DNA of 64,000 bases from Paenibacillus marchantiae (lineage in GTDB: Bacteria > Bacillota > Bacilli > Paenibacillales > Paenibacillaceae): assembly GCF_028771845.1 (NCBI RefSeq), contig NZ_CP118270.1, positions 6,138,001 to 6,202,000 on the forward strand. Direction: 5' to 3'. The position numbers and the translations under genes were made by a program. The first letter of the stretch is position 1, and each line of letters begins with the position of its first letter. Shown piece after piece: positions 1-8,626 of this stretch. The notes below the pieces were generated by a model, which ran no database searches, had not been told where the DNA came from, and worked only from the letters and a program-made list of their open reading frames with translations.

Positions 1-1084
1 AGGCTGGCGGATCGAGGATAACCACATCAAATGTTTTACCACTGGCTGCAAGCGCCTTGGACGTATCCACTTTCTGTTCGCCAGCACGTGCACGTACGTT
101 ACGCTCATCGAGGCCTTTCACCTGCTCACGCAAGTATTGGAATGCATCCGCAACGACAAATTCAACCCGGTCAGTGAAACCGTTCAGCTCTACGTTGGTA
201 CGTGCACTTTCAATCGCATGCTCTGAGATATCAAGACATGTTACTTTTTTGGCTCCATATTTGCAGGCGTTCAATGTGAAGCTGCCTGTGTGGGAGAAAC
301 ATTCCAGCACAGTAGCCCCATCCCAATAAGGGAACGTCACAACCTTGCCACTTTTATTCACAGGAAGCAACTGCTGCGTACCATCCTGCTCGGTCTGTTG
401 GAGCGTAATGCCACTCTTGTAACCCCAACCCTTCATAAGTGGTTCGATGGCTGCACGATTCTCTCGCTGGTCAAAGAAGTACCCTGTCTTCTGGCCTTCT
501 ACGATATCCACCTTAATGAGCAATCCATTCTCCGTTACCGTGACATGACGCGGGCAATCCCCATACAATGGTCCTTTCGTCTGCTCCAAGCCTTCCAGTT
601 CACGAATGGACACATCACTGCGTTCATAGATGCCTTCCGGCTGCATTACTTCAATTAGAGCTTGTACAATTGCTTCGCGGCAACGGTCCATACCCAATGT
701 GAGCAATTGAACTACAAGGATGCTGCCAAAACGGTCAACGATCAGTCCTGGCAGGAAATCAGCTTCCCCATAAACGAGACGGTATGCCTCTCCATCCTGG
801 ATAAAACGCTCCCGGTGGCGCAAGCAATCGCGGAAACGCGCTGCAAAAAACGCGGTGTCCATCTGTTCAAACTCCAAAGGTTGATAGGCCACGACTCGAA
901 CTGTGATTTGAGATGCAGGATTATAGTATCCCGTCGCAAGATAGCGACCTTGGTGATTCAATACGTTGACCAGATCTCCCGGCTCGGGGTTTCCTTCAAC
1001 AGAGGCAATTTCATTGTTATATATCCATGGATGTGCATGTTCAAGCCGCTTTTTGCGGCTGCGTTCCAGTGTAACTGATGGCAA
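1..1084 (-). CDS. Class I SAM-dependent rRNA methyltransferase, RlmI-like (partial, runs off left edge)
   Basis: The minus-strand reading frame is open to the window edge. About 361 residues are visible; the family is usually near 395, so only the C-terminal end is missing. The N-terminal part has the PUA-type opening RLEHAHPWIYNNEI. The middle has the EGQKTGYFFDQRENR segment, and the Rossmann part shows LECFSHTGSFTLNA and then VVILDPPA at the edge, the motif used by 23S rRNA m5C methyltransferases of the RlmI/YwbD group. No ATG lies in frame. I chose TTG at 1084, giving MPSVTLERSRKKRLEHAH, because an AAGAAGTGG ribosome site lies just upstream. The exact modified base is not readable from sequence. 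Confidence 0.85.
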   Translation of the reverse strand, partial: MPSVTLERSRKKRLEHAHPWIYNNEIASVEGNPEPGDLVNVLNHQGRYLATGYYNPASQITVRVVAYQPLEFEQMDTAFFAARFRDCLRHRERFIQDGEAYRLVYGEADFLPGLIVDRFGSILVVQLLTLGMDRCREAIVQALIEVMQPEGIYERSDVSIRELEGLEQTKGPLYGDCPRHVTVTENGLLIKVDIVEGQKTGYFFDQRENRAAIEPLMKGWGYKSGITLQQTEQDGTQQLLPVNKSGKVVTFPYWDGATVLECFSHTGSFTLNACKYGAKKVTCLDISEHAIESARTNVELNGFTDRVEFVVADAFQYLREQVKGLDERNVRARAGEQKVDTSKALAASGKTFDVVILDPPA

Positions 1085-1136
1085 GATAGATCCACTTCTT
1101 TCATAGTTAGTTGTTGAAAAGATAGGTTTGGTGCAA

Positions 1137-1560
1137 AGGTGACCGCTACGGGGATGGATTGGACTTTCGATCGCTGTTGTCTCCAGATTTTTCTGATTCC
1201 CTTTCTCAAAAGGGAAAATCCGGAGACAAAGGCGAACGCTTCGCTTCTACAGTTCCAATTCCATCCCCTCCGCTACGTTTGCAGAATCTCCGTATCTTTT
1301 GAATAGGGGCGCGTTAATTTGGGTGTCCGCTTCGGGGATGAATCGGACTTTCGATCGCTGTTATCCCCAGATTTTTCTGATTCCCTTTCTCAAAAGGGAA
1401 AATCCGGAGACAAAGGCGAACGCTTCGCTTCTACAGTTCCAATTCCATCCCCTTCGCTACGTTTGCAGAGTCTCCGTATCTTTTGAATTGTGGTGGTAAT
1501 TTGGGTGACCGTTAAGGAAACTTATAGGTCTTTCAAATGCTGTTGACTCCAGAATTCCGT
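1137..1560. repeat. Tandem copies of a ~184-bp intergenic repeat (two full, one decayed)
   Basis: Two near-identical units lie head to tail: the marker GGACTTTCGATCGCTGTT is at 1161 and again at 1345. A third, decayed unit starts at about 1503 with its AGGTCTTTCAA equivalent at 1527, keeping the period. Each full unit holds an inner dyad CCCTTTCTCAAAAGGG and a small palindrome GCGAACGCTTCGC. Another diverged copy lies at about 7930-8040. The units contain no convincing gene. This looks like a species-level interspersed repeat. Confidence 0.85.
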
Positions 1561-1634
1561 TAGCCTGTCATGGTTGTCCTTATTTACTCATAGGATGAGA
1601 ATAAGGATATGCACGGAAGGAATGATGTTAACTC

Positions 1635-2636
1635 ATGTTCAGAGATGTTGTGCTGCCCCTGTTATATGGGCTTCTTATCTTTTTTGGTGGGATGAAGCTG
1701 ATGGAAACAGCCTTACAGCGGATGGCCGGGCCCATGCTGGCTGGATGGTTGGGCCGAGCTACCTCTGCTCCCTGGAAAGGCATGGCTTTTAGCGCAGGCG
1801 CTACTGCCCTGCTGCAAAGCAGTACCGCCGTCACCGTACTCACTATTGGACTGGCGAACGCCAGATTAATTACCTACGGACGCACACTTGGCATTATTCT
1901 TGGAACCAACATCGGAACGTGCCTGACCACCGAGCTGGTCGGACTGCAGATCGGACGGGTTTCCCTGCCTCTGCTTGCCTTGTCACTGACAGGCTGGGCC
2001 GTCTTTGTTGTGCTTGGTGAACGAAATCAGTTCGCTCCTGAACGCACGCGTCGGACGCTGTCTACCATGCAATACAGCTTTCTCGCGTCCGCCGGATTTG
2101 CCCTCGTCATGACAGGCATTCAAGTGATGCAATCCATTGCCGTGCCCCTGCGTAGTATGGGCGTATTCCAGTGGTTTCTGGATCGCTCAGCCGACAGCTT
2201 GTGGTGGGGCTTTCTGGCAGGTGCCTGTCTGACGGCGCTCATTCATAGCAGCGCAGCCGTAATCAGCATGGCGATTACGCTTGCAGCCACAGGCGTACTG
2301 CCTGTAGAGATCGGCATCGCCATTGTGATTGGGTCGAACGTGGGGACCTGTATCACCGCCGTGATTGCAGCCGCTGGCGGAGCATCCGCAGGCAAATTTG
2401 TCGCAGCCTCCCATGTCGTATTAAACATTGCGGGGGCGCTGCTATTTATGCCGCTGATCGGCCAGCTGCATGCAGCCTCGGCCTGGCTATCAGCGGATAA
2501 CGGGGCGCAGATTGCGCACGCCCAGACCCTTTTTAACGTCACCAGTTCAATGCTTGCATTGCCTTTCTGTTACTTGCCGATTTGGCACAAAAAACCACCG
2601 GTCTCCACCCCAGTGGCGAAGTCACCCATGGCCTGA
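1635..2636 (+). CDS. Na/Pi cotransporter family (NptA/PhoU-less type) membrane protein
   Basis: This 333-residue hydrophobic protein has the internal duplication typical of type II Na-dependent phosphate symporters. The first half carries a QSST motif in ALLQSSTAVTVLTIGLANA, and the second half carries IHSSAAVISMAITLAATG. Both are followed by GTNIGT/GSNVGT loops (near residues 96 and 232) that are family signatures. It lacks the C-terminal PhoU-like domain of longer relatives. A GGAAGG ribosome site lies about 14 nt upstream, a little far. It is divergent from its neighbours and probably monocistronic. It should import phosphate (or a related anion) with sodium at the cytoplasmic membrane; substrate is inferred from family only. 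Confidence 0.85.
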   Translation: MFRDVVLPLLYGLLIFFGGMKLMETALQRMAGPMLAGWLGRATSAPWKGMAFSAGATALLQSSTAVTVLTIGLANARLITYGRTLGIILGTNIGTCLTTELVGLQIGRVSLPLLALSLTGWAVFVVLGERNQFAPERTRRTLSTMQYSFLASAGFALVMTGIQVMQSIAVPLRSMGVFQWFLDRSADSLWWGFLAGACLTALIHSSAAVISMAITLAATGVLPVEIGIAIVIGSNVGTCITAVIAAAGGASAGKFVAASHVVLNIAGALLFMPLIGQLHAASAWLSADNGAQIAHAQTLFNVTSSMLALPFCYLPIWHKKPPVSTPVAKSPMA

Positions 2637-2689
2637 TGTTCAAAACTCTCTCAACAAACAGTAGCGTTACGTCATTCAATAGAAAACAG

Positions 2690-3124
2690 CTATACGTTAA
2701 TGCCTAATTTGTTCAGCGCCACTCGTAAAATGTCATCGTTATTATCGTATCCACTATGCTGCTGTCTAGACCAAGCTTCTTCAGGAGCGTACCAATCCAC
2801 ACCTTTGATTTCTTCAATCTGAGGCTGCAGGTCGCCGCTTTCCGCTTCAACGAGATAATAATGAACTTCCTTGTCCACCGGACCAAACTCTGCATGCTGA
2901 TACGTATAGGAAATGATATCGACGGGTTCTACTATTCGGCCGACCATGCCTGTCTCTTCCAGAATCTCACGCAGCGCGGTCTGTTCCACCGTTTCTCCAT
3001 CTTCCATTTTGCCCTTGGCGAGAGTCGTTTTGCCGTAGCGATCTACAATCAGTTGAATTTGAAGCTTTCCGTCTTCTCCCGTGCGGTAGACGACTCCGCC
3101 TGCCGAAATTTCTTTTCTGTTCAT
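2690..3124 (-). CDS. Nudix hydrolase
   Basis: The Nudix box is complete: GKMEDGETVEQTALREILEETG fits GX5EX7REUXEEXGU (E residues bind the metal). The protein is about 144 residues and begins MNRKEISAGGVVYRT. A longer in-frame start exists five codons upstream (ATG at 3139), but the GGGGGAG that would be its second codon region is the ribosome site for the ATG at 3124. The family cleaves nucleoside diphosphates linked to another moiety; here the substrate (for example a (d)NTP or dinucleoside polyphosphate) cannot be told. It lies downstream of mtaB with a 110-bp gap. Confidence 0.9.
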   Translation of the reverse strand: MNRKEISAGGVVYRTGEDGKLQIQLIVDRYGKTTLAKGKMEDGETVEQTALREILEETGMVGRIVEPVDIISYTYQHAEFGPVDKEVHYYLVEAESGDLQPQIEEIKGVDWYAPEEAWSRQQHSGYDNNDDILRVALNKLGINV

Positions 3125-3234
3125 GTTGCTCTCCCCCATTACGGAATTGTCTTCATCTTTTTTGGAAAAAGAAGGACCTCATCTCCACGGGTACGCTCCC
3201 CAAGGAAATGAAATCCTTGTTTCTGACGCCTCGA

Positions 3235-4581
3235 TTACATCGCTGCGGACTTGAGATTTTCTTCCAACACACGAACCAGCGTAGCCTGGCTTTCATTCAC
3301 ACCCGCTTCGGTCACTTTGACACGGCATACCTTGCCGACCATATCCATCGAACCATCAAAGACCAGCTGAATGTAGTTGTCACTGTAACCGTGCAGTTTA
3401 CCACTGCCTTCACGGCCCTTGGCTTCACCTTCAGGAATGACATCCAGTACTTGTCCCACAAACTGCTTGGCGTATGCCAGTTGCATTTGCTCGGATAGAT
3501 CAATCAGTTCATGCACGCGTGCATTTTTGACTTCTTCATCCACCTGATCTTCCATACGTGCTGCCGGTGTTCCGGTACGCTTGGAATATGGGAATACGTG
3601 CATTTCGGAAAAACCAATTTTTTTCATCAACTCGTAGCCATTACGGAACATCTCATCCGTCTCACCCGGGAACCCAACAATAACGTCAGTTGTGATCGCT
3701 ACATCCGGCATCGCTTCCCGAATGCGAAGCATTTTATTGTAAAACTCTTCGGTCGTATATTTACGGCGCATACGTTTCAGTACGGTATCATCGCCCGCTT
3801 GCAGCGGAATGTGGAAGTGGCGTACGAGTTTGTCTGAACGTTTGATCACATCCAGCATCCGATCATCAATCTGACTGGCTTCGATCGAACTGATCCGAAT
3901 ACGCTCCAGGCCTTCAACTTTGTCCAAGTCCCATAGGAGATCCGTCAGATCGTAATTCTCCATGTCATCCCCGTATCCACCAGTATGAATGCCTGTCAGG
4001 ACAATTTCCTTGTACCCGGCGTGCACCAGTTGATGAGCCTGTTGGATGATGCTATTTGCTTCCCGGCTACGGGAAAGTCCACGTGACCACGGAATAATGC
4101 AGAACGTACAGAAGTTATTGCAGCCATCCTGAATTTTCAGAAATGCACGGGTACGATCGGCAAAATCCGGTACGTCCATCTCTTCAAATACCCGCGTTTT
4201 CATGATGTTGCGCACAGCATTGACGGGCTGACGTGATTCCTGAATTTCATTGACATATGGCAAAATTTTGTCCCGATCCTGTGTACCGATAACAAGATCC
4301 ACACCAGGGATGTCCAAAATCTCTGCCGGAGAAGTTTGCGCATAACAGCCTGTAACGGCTACAATCGCATCCGGGTTGCGCCGAATGGCACGACGGATAA
4401 TCTGGCGGCTCTTTTTGTCGCCGGTATTGGTTACTGTACAAGTATTAATCAAGTATACATCCGCTGTCTGTTCGTCAAAGTCTACCTGATCGTATCCTTC
4501 GTTTTTGAACAATTGCCAAATCGCCTCTGTATCATAAAAATTAACTTTGCAGCCTAAGGTGTAAAACGCCACGGATGGCAT
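3235..4581 (-). CDS. mtaB: tRNA (N6-L-threonylcarbamoyladenosine(37)-C2)-methylthiotransferase MtaB
   Basis: This is a 448-residue radical-SAM methylthiotransferase. The N-terminal UPF0004 domain opens AFYTLGCKVNFYDTEAI and supplies cysteines for the auxiliary cluster (the LGCK, NTCTV and VTGCYAQ cysteines). The radical-SAM cluster motif CNNFCTFC is near residue 153. A TRAM-like RNA-binding tail starts around residue 375. The KVN form of the N-terminus and the synteny with rsmE/prmA identify MtaB rather than MiaB or RimO. It turns t6A37 into ms2t6A37 in tRNAs reading ANN codons. It starts 3 nt after the rsmE stop, so the two are probably co-transcribed. Confidence 0.94.
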   Translation of the reverse strand: MPSVAFYTLGCKVNFYDTEAIWQLFKNEGYDQVDFDEQTADVYLINTCTVTNTGDKKSRQIIRRAIRRNPDAIVAVTGCYAQTSPAEILDIPGVDLVIGTQDRDKILPYVNEIQESRQPVNAVRNIMKTRVFEEMDVPDFADRTRAFLKIQDGCNNFCTFCIIPWSRGLSRSREANSIIQQAHQLVHAGYKEIVLTGIHTGGYGDDMENYDLTDLLWDLDKVEGLERIRISSIEASQIDDRMLDVIKRSDKLVRHFHIPLQAGDDTVLKRMRRKYTTEEFYNKMLRIREAMPDVAITTDVIVGFPGETDEMFRNGYELMKKIGFSEMHVFPYSKRTGTPAARMEDQVDEEVKNARVHELIDLSEQMQLAYAKQFVGQVLDVIPEGEAKGREGSGKLHGYSDNYIQLVFDGSMDMVGKVCRVKVTEAGVNESQATLVRVLEENLKSAAM

Positions 4582-4583
4582 AA

Positions 4584-5348
4584 TTACATTCCCCCCATTT
4601 CTCCGGATTCATATAAGACGCAAGTTAGCGCCGCCATTCCAGCTGTCTCGGCCCGCAAGATGCGTTTGCCCAGTCCAACGGATACAGCACCCGCCTGATC
4701 GGCTTCAATCGTTTCCCTCTCCGAGAATCCACCCTCAGGTCCAACAACGATCAACACTTCAGCACTCGCACCAGGTGCAAGTTGCTCCACAAACGGCTTC
4801 AATGCGTCTCTTAATTGCTTGCCGTTTTCCTTTTCATAACAATAACATACCAGACTGTAGCCCTCAAAAGAAGATAGCAGCCCTTTCCAGGAAAGTGGCT
4901 GCTCGACGGATGGAATGCGGTTCCGATGGCTTTGTTCAGCGGCTTCCTTGGCGATTTTCCGCCACCGCTCCAACCGTTTGCCTTCTTTCTTGGCATCATA
5001 TTGCACAATCGTACGCTCAGACAGGAAAGGAACAAAGGAAACTGCTCCGATCTCTGTACATCTTTGGATGACCGTCTCCATCTTATCGCCTTTTGGCAAG
5101 CTCTGAGCCACGGTTACACGTATCCGTGCTTCATGGTCCATTTCGAGAGGTTCCACAATATTCGCTGTTACTTGCTGGGCTTCGATGCTTTCAATCTCCA
5201 CCAAAGCTTCTTTGGAGTTTCCGTCACTGACAATCAGTTTATCTCCAGGTTTACCACGCATCACTTTGCCGATATGGCGCGCATCATCACCCGTGATGAC
5301 TACGGAATGTTCATTAAACTGTTCTGCAGATACAAAATAACGCTGCAT
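4584..5348 (-). CDS. rsmE: 16S rRNA (uracil1498-N3)-methyltransferase RsmE
   Basis: SPOUT-class methyltransferase of 254 residues. It opens MQRYFVSAEQF and has the PUA-like segment with DDARHIGKVMRGKPGD. The C-terminal knot carries VVGPEGGFSERE and VGLGKRILRAETA, the SAM-binding trefoil-knot motifs of the family. An upstream in-frame ATG (5438) would add 30 residues unlike the family and has no ribosome site; ATG 5348 has GGGTGG about 8 nt before it. It methylates U1498 of 16S rRNA in assembled 30S subunits. It sits in the conserved prmA-rsmE-mtaB string, interrupted here by an M50 protease gene. Confidence 0.93.
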   Translation of the reverse strand: MQRYFVSAEQFNEHSVVITGDDARHIGKVMRGKPGDKLIVSDGNSKEALVEIESIEAQQVTANIVEPLEMDHEARIRVTVAQSLPKGDKMETVIQRCTEIGAVSFVPFLSERTIVQYDAKKEGKRLERWRKIAKEAAEQSHRNRIPSVEQPLSWKGLLSSFEGYSLVCYCYEKENGKQLRDALKPFVEQLAPGASAEVLIVVGPEGGFSERETIEADQAGAVSVGLGKRILRAETAGMAALTCVLYESGEMGGM

Positions 5349-5486
5349 TCGTCTATCCACCCATTCTGTCCTGTTATGACTGGAATTCACCCCGCCTGAT
5401 GGCAGGCGTGAATCCAATCGCCACAGATGATCATACAACTTTTATGTCTATCTGACCAGTATTTCAGCCCTAGAGGTACGTGTTGC

Positions 5487-6164
5487 TTATCGATATAATT
5501 CAATGATTAGTTTTGCCAGATCCACATACATCGTTTGTGCAAACTCATACAACGGTTGAATCGTCACATTTTGCAGCGGAGGTATAACCAAAATCAGCAG
5601 GAAGATAAAAATCGACCATTGCTCCACTCCTTGCAGCTTGCGACTGATAGATGGTGGCAATACGTCTTCAAGAATCCGATAACCATCCAGGGGTGGCAAC
5701 GGTATAAGGTTAAACAGAAACAAGAAAAAGTTCGTCAGGTTAAAAATAGAGAAAAACATGGATATCGCTGTGAGCAATCGCTCATTTTCTATACTCCCCA
5801 GCGCTCCTGAACCAACCAATGAAGCGTAAATAATTGTACCAATAATCGCAAGTAGCAGATTGCTTAGTGGCCCTGCTGCAGAGACGATAACACCCATCAA
5901 TCTTGGTTTGTCAAAGTTCGCCCGATTAACTGGAACGGGTCGTGCCCAACCGAAGCCAGCAATAACGAGCAATAGCACCCCAAACAAGTCAAAGTGTACG
6001 ACCGGATTGAGGGTAACCCGGCCTAGCAGCTTGGCTGTTGGATCACCGAATTTGTTGGCAAAATAGGCATGAGAGAATTCATGGACCGTAAAAGCAATCA
6101 GGATCGTCAACAGGAAAAACGGAAGTTGATCCAGTGGATAACGAAAAAACGAGTTTAAATCCAT
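5487..6164 (-). CDS. Site-2 protease family (M50) membrane metalloprotease
   Basis: This 225-residue polytopic protein has the zinc motif HEFSH (near residue 28) in the first membrane segment and the second metal-binding element as PLPPLDGYRIL near residue 155. It is a minimal S2P fold with no PDZ or CBS domain, like B. subtilis YwhC. Such proteases cut membrane-embedded substrates; the substrate here is unknown. Its stop is 139 nt before the rsmE start, and its start is 3 nt from the prmA stop, so it is likely in the same transcript. Confidence 0.88.
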   Translation of the reverse strand: MDLNSFFRYPLDQLPFFLLTILIAFTVHEFSHAYFANKFGDPTAKLLGRVTLNPVVHFDLFGVLLLVIAGFGWARPVPVNRANFDKPRLMGVIVSAAGPLSNLLLAIIGTIIYASLVGSGALGSIENERLLTAISMFFSIFNLTNFFLFLFNLIPLPPLDGYRILEDVLPPSISRKLQGVEQWSIFIFLLILVIPPLQNVTIQPLYEFAQTMYVDLAKLIIELYR

Positions 6165-6167
6165 CGG

Positions 6168-7133
6168 TTACCTCTTTCTGGCCACAAACGCGATCCAGTC
6201 CTCATCGCGATGAACCGAACTTATTTCGAAGCCGGAAGCAACGAGCGCATCATGGACAAGCTGCTCTTTATTTTTCCAAATGCCTGAAGTAATATAAACA
6301 CCGCCAGACTCAAGCGCATGATAGACATCATCCACAAATAGCATAATAATTTCGGCCAAAATATTGGCAACAATAACTTTCACCGGAAGCTTCACGCCCA
6401 GCGCAGGGTCCTGACTGCCCAGAACAGACAGCAAATCACTCTCTTTCACCGTAATTTGTTGTGCCAGCCCATTCAGTTCTACATTTTCTTTGGCACTTGC
6501 TACCGCAACCGGATCGAGGTCAAGCGCCAACACATGTTTTGCACCGAGATGAACAGCTCCAATGGCCAAGATGCCAGAGCCTGTACCTACGTCGATGACT
6601 TCCTCGCCACCCTGAATGACCGATTCCAGTGTACGTAGACAAAGCGAAGTGGTTGGATGTGTTCCCGTACCAAACGCCATGCCTGGATCAAGCTCAATAA
6701 TTTTCTCATTTGGGCTTTCCGGCGTATACTCTTCCCATGTCGGTTTAATGGTTAGACGTTCCGAGACACGTACTGGCTTGAAATATTGTTTCCAGGCGTT
6801 CGCCCAGTCATTTTCATCCACTGTTCGAGTCTCAAAACGAACCTCACCCGTTTGGATATCGAATTCGGAAAGCTGCGCAATGCGTGGACTCACTTCAGAT
6901 TGCAATGCGTCCATGTCCGTACCTTCGGAGAAGTATCCTTTAATGACCGCAAAGCCTTCAGGAATATCATTCAAAGGAGACTCGTACAATTCGCCATACG
7001 TCGTATCCCGTTTTTTATTTAAAGTACCGGACTCTTCAATCGAGACCCCTCCAGCACCCGCTTCATGTAAAAAATTCGAAATCATCTCCACAGCTTCTTC
7101 TGTGGTATGTATTGTTAGTTCATGCCATAACAT
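6168..7133 (-). CDS. prmA: Ribosomal protein L11 methyltransferase PrmA
   Basis: The 321-residue protein starts MLWHELTIHTTEEAVE, with AGGAGG 10 nt upstream; an earlier in-frame ATG at 7169 adds 12 residues and is less likely. The N-terminal L11-recognition domain covers about residues 1-60. The SAM-binding domain shows PGMAFGTGTHPTT near residue 163, then VIDVGTGSGILAIGAV and VIVANILAEII. It trimethylates ribosomal protein L11. It is commonly found downstream of dnaJ in Firmicutes; here three small genes lie between dnaJ and prmA. Confidence 0.94.
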   Translation of the reverse strand: MLWHELTIHTTEEAVEMISNFLHEAGAGGVSIEESGTLNKKRDTTYGELYESPLNDIPEGFAVIKGYFSEGTDMDALQSEVSPRIAQLSEFDIQTGEVRFETRTVDENDWANAWKQYFKPVRVSERLTIKPTWEEYTPESPNEKIIELDPGMAFGTGTHPTTSLCLRTLESVIQGGEEVIDVGTGSGILAIGAVHLGAKHVLALDLDPVAVASAKENVELNGLAQQITVKESDLLSVLGSQDPALGVKLPVKVIVANILAEIIMLFVDDVYHALESGGVYITSGIWKNKEQLVHDALVASGFEISSVHRDEDWIAFVARKR

Positions 7134-7228
7134 ACTTCGTTTTTCCTCCTCATTTTTCAAACATCCCAACTATTGTACTACACAAGCGAGCAGGAGTACA
7201 AAACCGCGGCAGTAAAGAAACAACAAAA

Positions 7229-7275
7229 ACAGGATACCCGCAGCCTGACTGCTCGAATACCCTGTTTTAATTATG
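7229..7275 (-). terminator. Rho-independent terminator downstream of the 130-aa gene
   Basis: The stem pairs AACAGGGTATTCGAGCAG with the opposite arm AACAGGATACCCGCAG (minus strand, imperfect), followed by a T-rich tract TGTTTTTG. It sits about 20 nt past the stop of the gene ending at 7295 and separates it from prmA. Confidence 0.7.
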
Positions 7276-7294
7276 ACTAAACTCGATTAACTTG

Positions 7295-7687
7295 TTAGCA
7301 AAAGCGTCCACCGTTCTGCGTAATCATCTCTGCAGCTTGCGGGAGAGAGTCACTGGATACGGATACGGTCAGCAAGATTTCTTGCTTGGACCTGCCTTCA
7401 GAGCCAGCATCCGGATCGTCATACACTTGTCCACCCGACAACACCTCGGTCTCATCGCTAATGAGGGAAAGTACATTCAGCTCACCACTGAATCCCCCAA
7501 TCACAGCCATAGTCGAATTATCTGTGCTCTCAGGCGCTTCCAGATCCACTGAAGACGATGAGTCATTCAGACTCTCGATACTCAACTGGTTTGGGTGCAG
7601 CAATTCCAGAGCTCTGCGTGCAGATTCAGCCTCGGACCAGCTCGTAAACACCGCTTCGATAATCACTGCAGAGCGATCTTCAGTCAT
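7295..7687 (-). CDS. Conserved hypothetical protein, paralogue of the gene at 8107-8475
   Basis: I do not recognise a named family. The 130-residue protein starts MTEDRSAVIIEAVFTSW and ends with a repeat-like half (QEILLTVSVSSDSLPQAAEM). The same layout occurs in the protein at 8107-8475 (N-terminal TEKNILAYFHSPEQAEGAAKK, C-terminal DVLLTVVVDEAVHHRALSIIEQAGG). Both thus look like an alpha/beta fold split by a flexible Ser/Gly-rich middle, recalling the general-stress YflT/GsiB-like 'heat induced stress protein' shape. The start ATG overlaps the stop of the upstream YfhD-like gene (ATGACTGA), so translation is probably coupled. A longer ORF from 7723 exists but ignores that coupling. Confidence 0.7.
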   Translation of the reverse strand: MTEDRSAVIIEAVFTSWSEAESARRALELLHPNQLSIESLNDSSSSVDLEAPESTDNSTMAVIGGFSGELNVLSLISDETEVLSGGQVYDDPDAGSEGRSKQEILLTVSVSSDSLPQAAEMITQNGGRFC

Positions 7688-7859
7688 GAATCTCCCGACC
7701 CTGACGACGATCGGCCGCTTCACTGCGGCGCAAAGCCTCTATATCTTCATGATCCGCAGCTTCGGCACTGAATTCCACATCCTCATTTTTGGCGGACTGC
7801 ATCCGCTTCATCTTTTCCGTTTTCGTTAAAATCTTGCCTGGACGTTCATGTTCTGCCAT
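7680..7859 (-). CDS. YfhD-family small protein
   Basis: A 59-residue hydrophilic protein beginning MAEHERPGKILTKTEKMKR. Its second half, DVEFSAEAADHEDIEALRRS followed by EAADRRQGREIHD, matches the layout of the small Bacillus YfhD family (DVEFS-AD-ED-EA-R-A-AD-R). It is shorter than the six-frame cutoffs usually used but has a very strong AAGGAGG ribosome site 8 nt before the ATG at 7859. Function is unknown in the family; its members are found in spore-formers. It overlaps the next gene by 8 nt. Confidence 0.75.
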   Translation of the reverse strand: MAEHERPGKILTKTEKMKRMQSAKNEDVEFSAEAADHEDIEALRRSEAADRRQGREIHD

Positions 7860-7929
7860 CGTTATGTTCCTCCTTCAAATTGTATAAGTTCAACTAAAGA
7901 GTATTTACACTGACACTCCGATGACAGAA

Positions 7930-8040
7930 CAACCTTCCGATCGCTGTTATCCCCAGATTTTTTTGATTCCCTTCCTTAAAAGGGAAAATCCAGGGATAAA
8001 GGCGAACGCTTCGCTTCTCCAAGTTTTTTCTGTCCTCTCC
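7930..8040. repeat. Diverged copy of the ~184-bp interspersed repeat
   Basis: The stretch TTCCGATCGCTGTTATCCCC, then a TTCCCTT(n)AAAAGGGAAAATCC dyad, then AAAGGCGAACGCTTCGCTTC, matches the repeat units at 1.15-1.5 kb. Only the inner ~100 bp is conserved. It fills the gap between two paralogous small genes. Confidence 0.75.
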
Positions 8041-8106
8041 GTTATCGTGTAAATGTTTAGGTTGAAACTTATATAGATGCTCAGTGAATAGAAATTAATT
8101 GAAAAA

Positions 8107-8475
8107 CTAAATCATACCGCCGGCTTGTTCGATAATGGATAGGGCACGATGATGTACTGCCTCGTCAACAACGACGGTCAGTAATACATCTCTGCCTGTC
8201 GGGCCCTCTTGTCCGCCATCGCTCATACCGCTTGCAGAAGGATCTGCTGCAGCCATGATTCCCGCGCTGGCATTTGTGCCTAGAGCACCTGGTACCCAGG
8301 AAGAAAAACTGCCGGAAACACCCGGCGTATAGGATGCTCCACTTGGCCCGACACCCGCGTAACGACTGAATCGATTGATAGACAGGTCTTCCACTCGTAA
8401 TGCCTCCAGTTTTTTGGCTGCCCCTTCCGCTTGCTCCGGGCTATGGAAATAAGCCAAAATATTTTTTTCGGTCAT
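8107..8475 (-). CDS. Conserved hypothetical protein, paralogue of the gene at 7295-7687
   Basis: The start at ATG 8475 (MTEKNILAYFHSPEQAEG) is preferred over ATG 8529 because AGGTGA lies 6 nt upstream of it. The product is 122 residues. Its ends resemble a ferredoxin-like or YflT-like alpha/beta half-domain, and residues 45-85 are rich in Ser, Gly, Ala and Pro. No catalytic motif is visible. It is separated from dnaJ by a strong terminator, so it is expressed apart from the chaperone operon. Confidence 0.65.
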   Translation of the reverse strand: MTEKNILAYFHSPEQAEGAAKKLEALRVEDLSINRFSRYAGVGPSGASYTPGVSGSFSSWVPGALGTNASAGIMAAADPSASGMSDGGQEGPTGRDVLLTVVVDEAVHHRALSIIEQAGGMI

Positions 8476-8565
8476 CCGGTTCACCTGCTTCCCTAGTTTC
8501 GGCACATCAGTAAACCACTGAATGCTCATGTCTGGTATCTTTCCGCAAGCGTGCCCATATTATGC

Positions 8566-8609
8566 AAAAAAGGACACCCTGCGGAAAAACCGCTGTGGTG
8601 TCCTTTTTT
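8566..8609. terminator. Bidirectional Rho-independent terminator after dnaJ
   Basis: AAAAAAGGACACC pairs with GGTGTCCTTTTTT, and the inner GCGG/CCGC extends the stem. It has U-runs on both strands. It lies 18 nt past the dnaJ stop and closes the heat-shock operon. Confidence 0.9.
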
Positions 8610-8626
8610 AAATTAATGATTAAGAC

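Noticed and set aside
57-1078. Three plus-strand frames at the window start
   Set aside because: They are opposite a clear RlmI-like methyltransferase read on the minus strand from a TTG start.
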